Of a stretch of DNA of 41,604 nucleotides, positions 33,111-40,532 are shown in pieces (within the stretch, counting starts at the first letter, position 1; every line of letters starts with the position of its first letter). The stretch is from CAYVAP01 sp964343195 (GTDB lineage Bacteria > Bacteroidota > Bacteroidia > J057). The notes under the pieces are model-generated. The model ran no database searches. It saw nothing but the letters and a program-made list of their open reading frames with translations, and had not been told where the DNA came from. The translations under genes were made by a program, and so were the position numbers. The DNA lies in assembly GCA_964343195.1 (NCBI GenBank), contig CAYFIR010000050.1, positions 1 to 41,604 of the forward strand, read 5' to 3'.

Positions 33111-33129
33111 AAGTGTCTTAATTACACTT
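33111..33129. promoter_or_regulatory. Palindromic operator upstream of the GH51 gene
   Basis: AAGTGT-CTTAATT-ACACTT has the same half-sites and 7-bp gap as the susC site, with a different spacer sequence. It ends 22 bp before the ATG at 33152 and lies just downstream of the candidate -7 box. Two matching sites at the two promoters around an AraR-like gene make a shared regulon likely. Confidence 0.7.
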
Positions 33130-33151
33130 TTACCTACTACACTCGACTCGT

Positions 33152-34705
33152 ATGAAATCTATTTCCATTGCCCTGCTTGTGGGGCTCATGCTGGGACTCC
33201 TGTCCTTTGGCTACTCCCAAACTACTACCACCATCTCCCTTCAACCCGATGAAGAGGCTCCGGTAATCAGCAAACACATTTACGGCCACTTTGCAGAGCA
33301 CCTGGGCCGATGTATTTATGGCGGATTTTATGTTGGAGAAGACAGTGACATCCCCAATACGGCGGGGGTCCGCAACGACGTGGTCGAGGCGCTGAAAGCA
33401 CTGCAAATTCCCAACCTGCGCTGGCCAGGAGGCTGCTTTGCCGATACCTACCACTGGAAAGATGGCATTGGCCCCAAAGAAGACCGCCCATCCATTCTCA
33501 ACATCTGGTGGGGCAATGTCAGCGAAGACAACAGCTTCGGAACCCATGAATTCCTCAACATGTGTGAACTGCTGGAGACCGAGCCTTATCTCTCTGCCAA
33601 CGTAGGCAGCGGCACGCCACAGGAAATGGCCGACTGGATCAAGTACACCAATCACCCTGCTGGCTCCAGCCCCATGCCTGACCTCCGGAGTGACAATGGC
33701 CGCGAAGAACCCTGGAAGGTTACTTACTGGGGCATCGGAAACGAAGCCTGGGGATGTGGGGGCAACATGCGACCCGAGTATTATGCCGACGTCTATCGCC
33801 GATATGCGACCTTCACCACCGACTGGAGAAATTCCGATGGACTCGTGAGAGTGGCATCCGGTGCCAGTAGCGGAGATTACAACTGGACCGAAGTCCTGAT
33901 GCGGGATATCCCCCATAACCTGCTGGAAGCCATCGCCCTGCACCATTACTCTGTGATTGACTGGGGCAACAAAGGCCCTGCCATCGGCTTTTCAGAAGAG
34001 CAATACTTCACCATCATGGAACGCGCCCTGATGATGGAAGAACTCATACAGAAGCACGTAGCCATCATGGACAAATACGACAAGGAAAAGCGCGTGGCGC
34101 TGTTTGTCGATGAGTGGGGGGGCTGGTACGATGTCGAGCCCGGCACCAACCCTGGCTTTTTGTATCAGCAAAACACCATGCGCGACGCCATGATTGCCGG
34201 AGCTACGCTCAACATTTTCAACAACCACGCAGATCGCGTCAAAATGGCCAATCTGGCCCAGGCCATCAATGTCCTGCAAGCTGTTATCCTGACCGACGAG
34301 GAGAAAATGATCCTGACCCCGACCTACCATGTAATGCGCATGTACAGTGTACACCAGGAAGCCCGATTGATTCCCCTCTCCTTTGTTTCTCCTCAGTATA
34401 TCCACAATGACCGAGTGATCCCGGCAGTTTCCGCTTCTGCCTCGCAGGACGAGAGTGGTGTAGCACACATTTCGCTCGTTAACATCGATGCGAGCAGCTC
34501 CCACACAATCGAGCTGGATGCTTCAGATCTGGATCTGGACAGATTGGAAGGGGAAATTCTGACTGCTGAGGCCTTGCAGGATCACAATACCTTTGAGAAC
34601 CCCAACGCAGTGGAGCCATCAGAATTCAAGGAGTTTGAGCTGAAAAATGGCAAAATTACCCTTACCCTGCCTCCATTCTCAGTCGTTGTCCTGGCAGGCG
34701 AATAG
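33152..34705 (+). CDS. GH51 alpha-L-arabinofuranosidase, exported
   Basis: The 517-residue enzyme has a signal peptide (1-22, GLLSFGYSQ). The GH51 marks are HIYGHFAEHLGRCIYGG, RWPGGCFADTYHW, acid/base E198 in WGIGNEAWGCGG and nucleophile E321 in FVDEWGGWYDVEPGTNPGF. It should release terminal alpha-L-arabinofuranosyl units from arabinan, arabinoxylan or their oligomers. Without a T9SS domain or lipobox it is probably periplasmic. It leads an operon with the haloperoxidase-like gene 17 bp downstream, under the palindromic operator, so arabinose-responsive expression is likely. Confidence 0.95.
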   Translation: MKSISIALLVGLMLGLLSFGYSQTTTTISLQPDEEAPVISKHIYGHFAEHLGRCIYGGFYVGEDSDIPNTAGVRNDVVEALKALQIPNLRWPGGCFADTYHWKDGIGPKEDRPSILNIWWGNVSEDNSFGTHEFLNMCELLETEPYLSANVGSGTPQEMADWIKYTNHPAGSSPMPDLRSDNGREEPWKVTYWGIGNEAWGCGGNMRPEYYADVYRRYATFTTDWRNSDGLVRVASGASSGDYNWTEVLMRDIPHNLLEAIALHHYSVIDWGNKGPAIGFSEEQYFTIMERALMMEELIQKHVAIMDKYDKEKRVALFVDEWGGWYDVEPGTNPGFLYQQNTMRDAMIAGATLNIFNNHADRVKMANLAQAINVLQAVILTDEEKMILTPTYHVMRMYSVHQEARLIPLSFVSPQYIHNDRVIPAVSASASQDESGVAHISLVNIDASSSHTIELDASDLDLDRLEGEILTAEALQDHNTFENPNAVEPSEFKEFELKNGKITLTLPPFSVVVLAGE

Positions 34706-34722
34706 GGCTATTCCATCAGGCC

Positions 34723-36930
34723 ATGTATATACTCAGAAAAATAATGCTGCCATTCCTCCTTATTGGGGGAATGGCCTCTTTTTCGCTCTACGCCCAGCAC
34801 TCCGTAGCTCGTCAGTGGAACGAAGTGTTGCTGGACGCCATACGGGGGGACTATGCCCGACCGACCGTACATGCGAGGAACCTGTTCCACATTTCGGCGG
34901 CCATGTACGACGCATGGGCCATCTATGAGGATTCAGGAGATCCCTACCTGTTGGGCAATACCCGACATGGGTATAAAGCATACTTAGACGGCGTACCTAA
35001 TCACGATGACCGCCAACAAGCACAGGAAACCGCGATCAGTTACGCGGCCTTTCGGCTGATTACCCATCGATTTTCGGCTTCTCCCCAGTCGATTCCGACA
35101 CAGCTACTCTGCGAAAACCTGATGTCACAGTTGGGCCTGGATCCTTCCTTCGAATCTCTTGACTATGCCAAGGATGGGCCTGCTGCTTTGGGAAACTACA
35201 TTGCCCATGCCTACATCGAGTACGGGCTACAGGACGGCTCCAATGAGCGGCAGGCTTATGGGAATACCTATTATACCCCCGCCAATCCACCACTTGAGCC
35301 CACTAAACCAGGAAACCCCGACCTCCAACTGCCCAATCTCTGGCAACCTCTGCTGCTGGATATTTTTGTGGACCAAAGCGGAAATGAGGTCGATGCCGAT
35401 GGGCTTCCTTTCCTGGGGCCGGAGTGGGGCAAGGTCGCGCCATTCTCCCTGACGGAACAGGACCTCACCCTCTACGAACGAGACGGGTTTACCTACTACG
35501 TGTACCACGATCCAGGGCCACCCGCACTGATCGATGAAAATGGAAACGGAGGTGGCACCGATGGAGATGCATACCAATGGGGGTTTTCGCTGGTCGCACG
35601 ATGGTCTTCCCATCTGGATCAGGCCGATGGCGTGATGTGGGATATTTCTCCCGCCTCGATAGGAAATGTCAGCTCCTATCCGACGACGCTGGATGGCCTG
35701 AAGGAATTTTTCGGGGATCCAGAAGGAGGAGATCCCGGTCAGGGGCACGAACTCAATCCTTACACAGGGCAAGCCTATGAGCCCAATGTAGTCCCCCGCG
35801 GCGATTACGCTCGGGTACTGGCTGAGTTTTGGGCCGATGGGCCTGACTCCGAGACCCCTCCCGGTCACTGGTTTACCATCCTCAATTACGTTTCCGATCA
35901 TCCTGCCAATCCCAAAAAATTTATGGGCCAGGGCCCTCCCCTACCCGATTTGGAGTGGGATGTCAAGGCCTACTTTGTGCTGGGCGGAGCCATGCACGAC
36001 GCAGCGATTTCTGCCTGGGGCGTCAAGGGTTATTACGACTACATAAGGCCCGTTTCGGCTATTCGCTGGATGGCAGACCAGGGACAACGCAGCGATCCAA
36101 CCCTTCCCGGTTACGACCCCATGGGCATTCCCCTATATCCAGGTCAGATAGAGGTGGTGACGGCGGAAGATCCACTTGCAGGCAGTTCCGAGGAAAATGT
36201 AGGAAAGATCAAACTCTATGCATGGAAAGGCCCCGATTACATTGGCTCGGTAGCCACCGATCAGGCCGGAGTGGACTGGATCCTGGCTGAAGACTGGTGG
36301 CCCTATCAACGTCCCAACTTCGTTACCCCTCCGTTTGCGGGGTATGTGTCGGGGCACTCGACCTTTTCGCGGGCAGCGGCGGAGGTATTGACGGCTTTCA
36401 CGGGTGATGAGTTTTTCCCAGGTGGAATGGGAGAATTTATAGCGAGGAAGAATGAGTTTCTCGTCTTCGAGGAAGGCCCGAGCGTGGATGTGACGCTGCA
36501 ATGGGCAACCTACCGGGATGCATCTGACCAGACCAGCCTGTCCCGTATCTGGGGAGGCATCCATCCGCCGGTGGACGATATACCCGGTCGCCTGATTGGA
36601 GAAAAGGTAGGCAAAGAGGCATTTGCGTTCGCTAACAGCCACTTTGAGGGCAAGGCCGCGCAGGAAGAGGGACTGGCAGAGCTAACGGCCTTCCCCAACC
36701 CGGTTTCGCGGGGATCAGCATTTACGCTTCAGCTATCGGAGCCCACGTCACTGGTAACGATGGAGCTATATCTTCCCACCGGAAAACTGGCCTGGAGCAC
36801 AACCAAAGAAGTAACTCGGGGCGAGGTAGCAGTACCTGCCATGGCCGCCCATCTGCCGCTGGGGCTATATTACGTGGTGGTCAAAGGTCCAGACTGGGAA
36901 TCGGCCAAAACGGTGAGGGTGGTTCCGTAG
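34723..36930 (+). CDS. Vanadium-dependent haloperoxidase-like (PAP2 superfamily) protein with T9SS sorting domain
   Basis: The 735-residue protein has a signal peptide (to about 25, SLYAQ) and a C-terminal T9SS sorting domain (about 658-735, LTAFPNPVSRG). The vanadate/phosphate pocket is complete: K435-x6-R442-P443 (KGYYDYIRP), S-G-H545 (YVSGHSTFS) and S-R-x5-H614-x3-D618 (SRIWGGIHPPVDD). By family it may oxidise halides with hydrogen peroxide or act as an acid phosphatase; the two share this site and sequence does not decide. It is 17 bp after the arabinofuranosidase gene, so it is co-expressed. That pairing is unusual and its meaning is unclear. Confidence 0.9.
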   Translation: MYILRKIMLPFLLIGGMASFSLYAQHSVARQWNEVLLDAIRGDYARPTVHARNLFHISAAMYDAWAIYEDSGDPYLLGNTRHGYKAYLDGVPNHDDRQQAQETAISYAAFRLITHRFSASPQSIPTQLLCENLMSQLGLDPSFESLDYAKDGPAALGNYIAHAYIEYGLQDGSNERQAYGNTYYTPANPPLEPTKPGNPDLQLPNLWQPLLLDIFVDQSGNEVDADGLPFLGPEWGKVAPFSLTEQDLTLYERDGFTYYVYHDPGPPALIDENGNGGGTDGDAYQWGFSLVARWSSHLDQADGVMWDISPASIGNVSSYPTTLDGLKEFFGDPEGGDPGQGHELNPYTGQAYEPNVVPRGDYARVLAEFWADGPDSETPPGHWFTILNYVSDHPANPKKFMGQGPPLPDLEWDVKAYFVLGGAMHDAAISAWGVKGYYDYIRPVSAIRWMADQGQRSDPTLPGYDPMGIPLYPGQIEVVTAEDPLAGSSEENVGKIKLYAWKGPDYIGSVATDQAGVDWILAEDWWPYQRPNFVTPPFAGYVSGHSTFSRAAAEVLTAFTGDEFFPGGMGEFIARKNEFLVFEEGPSVDVTLQWATYRDASDQTSLSRIWGGIHPPVDDIPGRLIGEKVGKEAFAFANSHFEGKAAQEEGLAELTAFPNPVSRGSAFTLQLSEPTSLVTMELYLPTGKLAWSTTKEVTRGEVAVPAMAAHLPLGLYYVVVKGPDWESAKTVRVVP

Positions 36931-36981
36931 TTGGGAGTTGGGAGTTGGGAGTTGGGAGTTGGGAGTTGGGAGTTGGGAGTT
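36931..36981. repeat. 7-bp tandem repeat
   Basis: Seven exact copies of TTGGGAG (plus TT) begin directly after the TAG stop of the haloperoxidase gene. Such arrays vary in copy number by slippage. The 311-bp gap 36931-37241 otherwise holds the element at 37034-37228. Confidence 0.9.
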
Positions 36982-37033
36982 CAATAGTTTACGAGCTGGG
37001 ATTTTAACAACGAACATCAAACCAAAAACTTCG

Positions 37034-37228
37034 GTTCTCTGACAGAAATGGCGAGAATGTATAGAGGAAAGGTACGACCCCTACAGGGTTCACATCCGAG
37101 GTCAACGGCCCTGCAAGCCAGCGCGGGAGACCTCGTAGAGGTCTGACCTTTGTAGCTCACGTAGCACCATCGACTCGACCCCAGAGGGGTCGTACCCCCT
37201 TTTCTCTCCGCCAAAATTGTCAGAGAAC
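37034..37228. mobile_element. MITE-like element, about 195 bp
   Basis: The ends GTTCTCTGACA (37034-37044) and TGTCAGAGAAC (37218-37228) are perfect 11-bp inverted repeats. Pairing continues imperfectly inward: GGCGAGA and GGTACGACCCCT on the left, GGGGTCGTACC and TCTCTCCGCC on the right. Direct repeats CAAAAACTTCG flank it (37023-37033 and 37229-37239), like a target duplication of 11 bp. There is no coding frame. It ends 13 bp from the stop codon of the mutarotase gene. Confidence 0.6.
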
Positions 37229-37241
37229 CAAAAACTTCGAA

Positions 37242-37586
37242 CTACCCCTGCTCACTCATGTGGAACACTTTCTCCATCTCGACCCATTTTTCGCCGGATT
37301 CTGAGTCAGGTAGCGGCTGCTGAAAAGTCCCCATGAGGTCTTCCCATTCCTGGCAGCGGGGATGCAGGGTCAGGTATCTGGGAAAATCAAAATCAGGGTT
37401 GAAGTCATCCTTTACTTCCATAAGCATGAACATCCGATTGCCCCTCAACCAAATGCGCATGTCCATGACGCCGACTTCCCGTAAGGCAGCGAGGACCTCT
37501 GGCCAGACTTGCTGGTGGTGCCTGCGGTAGGTGGCGATGGCTTCGGGATCGTCCCTGAGATCCAGGGTCATGGCGAGTTCTTTCAT
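37242..37586 (-). CDS. L-rhamnose mutarotase family protein
   Basis: The 114-residue protein is the normal size for the family. The N-terminal part has YRRHHQQVWPEVLAALREVGV, matching the Y-x3-H and WPE marks of RhaM (Y20 and H24 here). LRGNRMFMLMEV and the CQEWEDLM and VEMEKVFHM segments follow. RhaM interconverts the anomers of L-rhamnose; relatives act on fucose or other deoxy sugars, so the exact sugar is uncertain. It has no signal peptide, so it is cytoplasmic. It is divergent from the cupin gene across 162 bp, and no other rhamnose catabolic gene is in the window. Confidence 0.85.
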   Translation of the reverse strand: MKELAMTLDLRDDPEAIATYRRHHQQVWPEVLAALREVGVMDMRIWLRGNRMFMLMEVKDDFNPDFDFPRYLTLHPRCQEWEDLMGTFQQPLPDSESGEKWVEMEKVFHMSEQG

Positions 37587-37600
37587 AGAGATACAATCTA

Positions 37601-37651
37601 ATCAGGATTCCAAAAGCCCAGTCAGGATTTTCAGAATTACAGGATTGACAG
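37601..37651. repeat. Degenerate CAGGATT-type repeat tract
   Basis: ATCAGGATTC, GTCAGGATTTTCAGAATTAC and AGGATTGACAG recur with a period of about 10-20 bp in the divergent gap. The reverse strand resembles the stretch at 7366-7398. It looks like a copy of an old dispersed intergenic sequence. Confidence 0.4.
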
Positions 37652-37748
37652 AAGGGTTAGGGTCTGTATCCTTGCGCATATTTTGGAAAAATCGGCTAGC
37701 CTGATCAAACCCAAATCCGTTACCTTTTGCCCACGAAAAACAATAACC

Positions 37749-38087
37749 ATGCCCGTACTTAAATACGACGATACCCCCGCTGAAGTCCTTCGTGAGGGCC
37801 TCGAACGCAAGATCATCTACGTTGGCGATCTCATGACCGTGGTCATCGACTTTACTGATGGCCCCTGGGAAGAACCGGAGCCTCCCCATTCTCATCCCCA
37901 CGTGCAAACCACCTACGTCGCGGCTGGGGAGATCACCTTTTACTGTGAAGGCGAACCCGAACAACACCTTAAAGCTGGAGATATGTTTGCCGTGCCTTCC
38001 GGCAAAAAGCACACCATCAAGGTGATAACCCCTCATGTGCGACTCATCGACAACTTTACCCCGCTGCGCGAGGAGTTTCTTTCCTGA
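37749..38087 (+). CDS. Small cupin-domain protein
   Basis: From MPVLKYDDTPAEVLREG the product is 112 residues. It is a single cupin barrel with likely metal ligands in HSHPHVQTTYV and a His in SGKKHTIKVI, and the second motif LKAGDMFAVPSGKKH. A start at 37683 would add an N-terminus with no family features. Cupins of this kind include KdgF-like sugar-linearising enzymes and mannose-6-phosphate isomerase-like folds. It has no signal peptide. It is followed after 42 bp by the exported BNR protein on the same strand, so a sugar-related role is plausible but not shown. Confidence 0.82.
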   Translation: MPVLKYDDTPAEVLREGLERKIIYVGDLMTVVIDFTDGPWEEPEPPHSHPHVQTTYVAAGEITFYCEGEPEQHLKAGDMFAVPSGKKHTIKVITPHVRLIDNFTPLREEFLS

Positions 38088-38129
38088 TATCCAATTGAAC
38101 AAAATCTACTTTCCTAACTCTTATTTCCT

Positions 38130-39422
38130 ATGCGAAATCTGCTCCTACTCCTTTTGTTGACTGCCCTATATGGGGTACAACTTCCCGCCCAGACGACCGG
38201 CACCCTGACTCCCGATGGGGCCTGGTGCTGGTTCTCCGACCCGCGCGCCATCTACATGGATGGGCAGATCATCACCGGATGGGTCAAGTCAAGCGGAACC
38301 ATCGAGGCAGCCCAATTTGACGTGGAGAGCGGCGAGGTACAGCCCCATGAGCTGTACTTTCGTCTGGAACAGGACGATCACGACAACCCGGCTTTTGCTC
38401 ACCTGGCGAGCGGCAAAGTCCTCGCCATGTACACCCGCCACAGCTACAAAGACCTGTTTATCAACATCCTGGATAGCCTGGGGGGTGAAGCAGCATTCTC
38501 CAAGCCGCATTTTATCCACCCCATCAGCGACGAGGAACTGGAGAAGTTCCCAGTGGAGACCATGACCTATGCCAATCCCTATCAGCTCGCGGCGGAGGAT
38601 GGAAGGATTTACTGCTTTGGCCGCTGGGCGGGCTTCAAGCCCAACATGATGTGGTCGGACGATGAAGGGGCGACCTGGAGCCAGAGCCGCGTATTCATCA
38701 CCAATTATCCCTTTGAGCACAACAACCGCCCCTACGTCAAGTATTTCTCCGACGGGCAGTCCCGCATTCACATGGTCTTCACCGACGGACATCCCCGCGT
38801 GGAGCCGACCAACTCGGTGTACTATGCCTATTATGAAGACGGAGCCTTTTATCAGGCCGGAGGAGAGAAGATTTGCAGCATGGAGGAGGCCCCCTTCGAA
38901 CCCAGGGATGCCTCGGTCATCTTTGAGTCCAACGAAGCCGAAGGCCGCGCCTGGATCGCCGACATCGGGCAGGATGAAAAGGAAAATCCGGTGATCCTCT
39001 ACACCAAAAGTCCCGAAGAGACCGACCATCGCTACTGGTATGCGCGCTTTGTCAATGGCAAGTGGATCAACCACGAAGTCTGTGCCTCCGGCCCATGGTT
39101 TCCCCAGACGCCAGAGGGACAGCGGGAGCGCGAACCGCACTACTTTGGCGGGATGAGCGTCCACCCCGACAATGCAAATGTAATTTTCCTTTCCCGTCAA
39201 ATTGACGGAGTGTTTGAGATTGAGCGTTGGGAAACCCATGACATGGGAGTCTCATGGGAATCCGAGGCCATCACCGAGGACTCTGAGCTGGACAATGTGC
39301 GTCCCTACCTGCCCCGCGGGCTGAAGGCCAACGATCCGGAGGTAGTCCTTTGGATGGAAAACCGCAAGTATGTGCACTATACCGACTATGAGTCGGCGAT
39401 CAGGTATTGGGTGGCAGAGTGA
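38130..39422 (+). CDS. Exported BNR_4-type beta-propeller protein
   Basis: The 430-residue protein has a signal peptide (to about 21, QLPAQ) and the GAWCWFSDPRAIYMDG opening typical of the BNR_4 family. An Asp-box follows (WSDDEGATW), then a second weaker one (THDMGVSW). The fold should be a seven-bladed propeller, as in sialidases and in several polysaccharide-lyase families (PL24, PL25, PL27). No catalytic residues can be assigned with confidence. Its neighbours, a cupin and a rhamnose-mutarotase-like protein, would suit a glycan with rhamnose and uronate, but that is inference. There is no lipobox or T9SS domain, so it is probably periplasmic. Confidence 0.8.
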   Translation: MRNLLLLLLLTALYGVQLPAQTTGTLTPDGAWCWFSDPRAIYMDGQIITGWVKSSGTIEAAQFDVESGEVQPHELYFRLEQDDHDNPAFAHLASGKVLAMYTRHSYKDLFINILDSLGGEAAFSKPHFIHPISDEELEKFPVETMTYANPYQLAAEDGRIYCFGRWAGFKPNMMWSDDEGATWSQSRVFITNYPFEHNNRPYVKYFSDGQSRIHMVFTDGHPRVEPTNSVYYAYYEDGAFYQAGGEKICSMEEAPFEPRDASVIFESNEAEGRAWIADIGQDEKENPVILYTKSPEETDHRYWYARFVNGKWINHEVCASGPWFPQTPEGQREREPHYFGGMSVHPDNANVIFLSRQIDGVFEIERWETHDMGVSWESEAITEDSELDNVRPYLPRGLKANDPEVVLWMENRKYVHYTDYESAIRYWVAE

Positions 39423-39433
39423 GGTTGGGTCGG

Positions 39434-40201
39434 CTATTGTAAGTCAATCCCATAGCTTGCCAACTCTTTTTCCAGCGCCATAGCGGATAGCCCGATTCTG
39501 GTTAATTCTGATTCTCGGTGAGAAACATAGTCCTCACCGAGAATTTCCTTGATGAAAGAGTCGGCAGACATCCATAAACCAGTTAATGTCAACTCCTTTG
39601 CAGCCTGATACTGTTTGATTTTTGTGATGAGAATCCTTTCCTCAGGTTCTCCCTCTTCAGCATATTTCAACAAATCCTCCAGCATCTCGACCATTCGCTC
39701 TAACGACTGCTGTTCTTCGTTCATTTTCTCCAGGAAAAGGGTGCGATATGCTTCGGTTGTCAGCCCCTCCTCGTAGCAATCACTCCTGTAAGTGTATGGA
39801 GATAGGGTAATCAACCGCTTTCCCAGACGCCTCTTTTCTGTGTCCAAAATGGCGATCTGCTCTATTTCTTCTGGTACGTTTGCTATCAGGTATTGAAACT
39901 CAAAAGGGCAGTTGCAAAAATAGCCCTCATGGCCTTTGGCAATGCCATACTTCAACACGAGGGTATCGCCCACCAGTTCCGCATCATAGTAGCTTCCGGT
40001 TGCGCAATTAGCCAAAACTGAGATTCGAATCCTGAAGAGATCCCCTACCCTGCCACTATCCAGGATCCTGTCATTGAAGTGGTGCTCATCTTCGACCTGA
40101 ATTCCCACACAATCAGAGCAGGAAAACTCTGTTACCTCGACCTGCTGAGCAGATAAAAATAGGGGCAGCCCCCACAGCATGAGACAAAGTGAAGTTTTCA
40201 T
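39434..40201 (-). CDS. Exported protein of unknown function
   Basis: I do not recognise this 255-residue protein. It has a signal peptide (1-19, LPLFLSAQ). The first half is beta-rich with several cysteines (FSCSDCVGIQV, LANCATGSYYDAELVG, GYFCNCPFEFQYL) that may bind a metal or form disulfides in the periplasm. The second half (about 140-255) is charged and helical (EKMNEEQQSLERMVEMLEDL), perhaps a coiled coil. It has no lipobox and no T9SS domain. It converges on the BNR gene with 11 bp between stops. Confidence 0.72.
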   Translation of the reverse strand: MKTSLCLMLWGLPLFLSAQQVEVTEFSCSDCVGIQVEDEHHFNDRILDSGRVGDLFRIRISVLANCATGSYYDAELVGDTLVLKYGIAKGHEGYFCNCPFEFQYLIANVPEEIEQIAILDTEKRRLGKRLITLSPYTYRSDCYEEGLTTEAYRTLFLEKMNEEQQSLERMVEMLEDLLKYAEEGEPEERILITKIKQYQAAKELTLTGLWMSADSFIKEILGEDYVSHRESELTRIGLSAMALEKELASYGIDLQ

Positions 40202-40276
40202 GGCGACCTATCGTTTATGGTCCCTGAGCTAAGTTATCCAGCTTCTATTAGTAGCCCTGGAGAAAACCGATGCTTT

Positions 40277-40409
40277 ATGCGAATCAAGGGTTCACCCCCA
40301 AAAAAAGGGCTGTAGCACATCGTAGAGGCGACCCGCAGGTTCGCCTAGCGTATCAGGTGAACCTGCGGGTCGCCTCTACAAGACCATGATCATAACCCTT
40401 GATTCACAT
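40277..40409. repeat. Long nested palindrome
   Basis: The inner arms 40321-40346 and 40355-40380 (GTAGAGGCGACCCGCAGGTT core) pair at 24 of 26 positions around an 8-nt spacer. The outer arms (ATGCGAATCAAGGGTT at 40277-40292 and its counterpart at 40394-40409) pair with few mismatches. It occupies the centre of the 331-bp gap between two minus-strand genes; nothing else is evident in 40202-40532. The inner arm type is a REP-like sequence. Confidence 0.8.
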
Positions 40410-40532
40410 GCTTTGCAAATTCTGCTTCATCCCTCCATAGCAGACATATGATTTCTCAATGGTAAAAACCAAACCTGCCAGGCCTATCGAGCCTCCATTA
40501 TTTCCCCTGCTGACTTTGCCAGTTAGCGGGGT

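Noticed and set aside
33137..33946. 269-residue minus-strand open frame opposite the GH51 gene
   Set aside because: The GH51 catalytic motifs are on the plus strand; this is a shadow frame. The same holds for 38289-39239 opposite the BNR gene.
36931..37228. Possible CRISPR array
   Set aside because: The heptamers have no spacers and the following element has inverted ends, not regularly spaced direct repeats; no cas genes are present.
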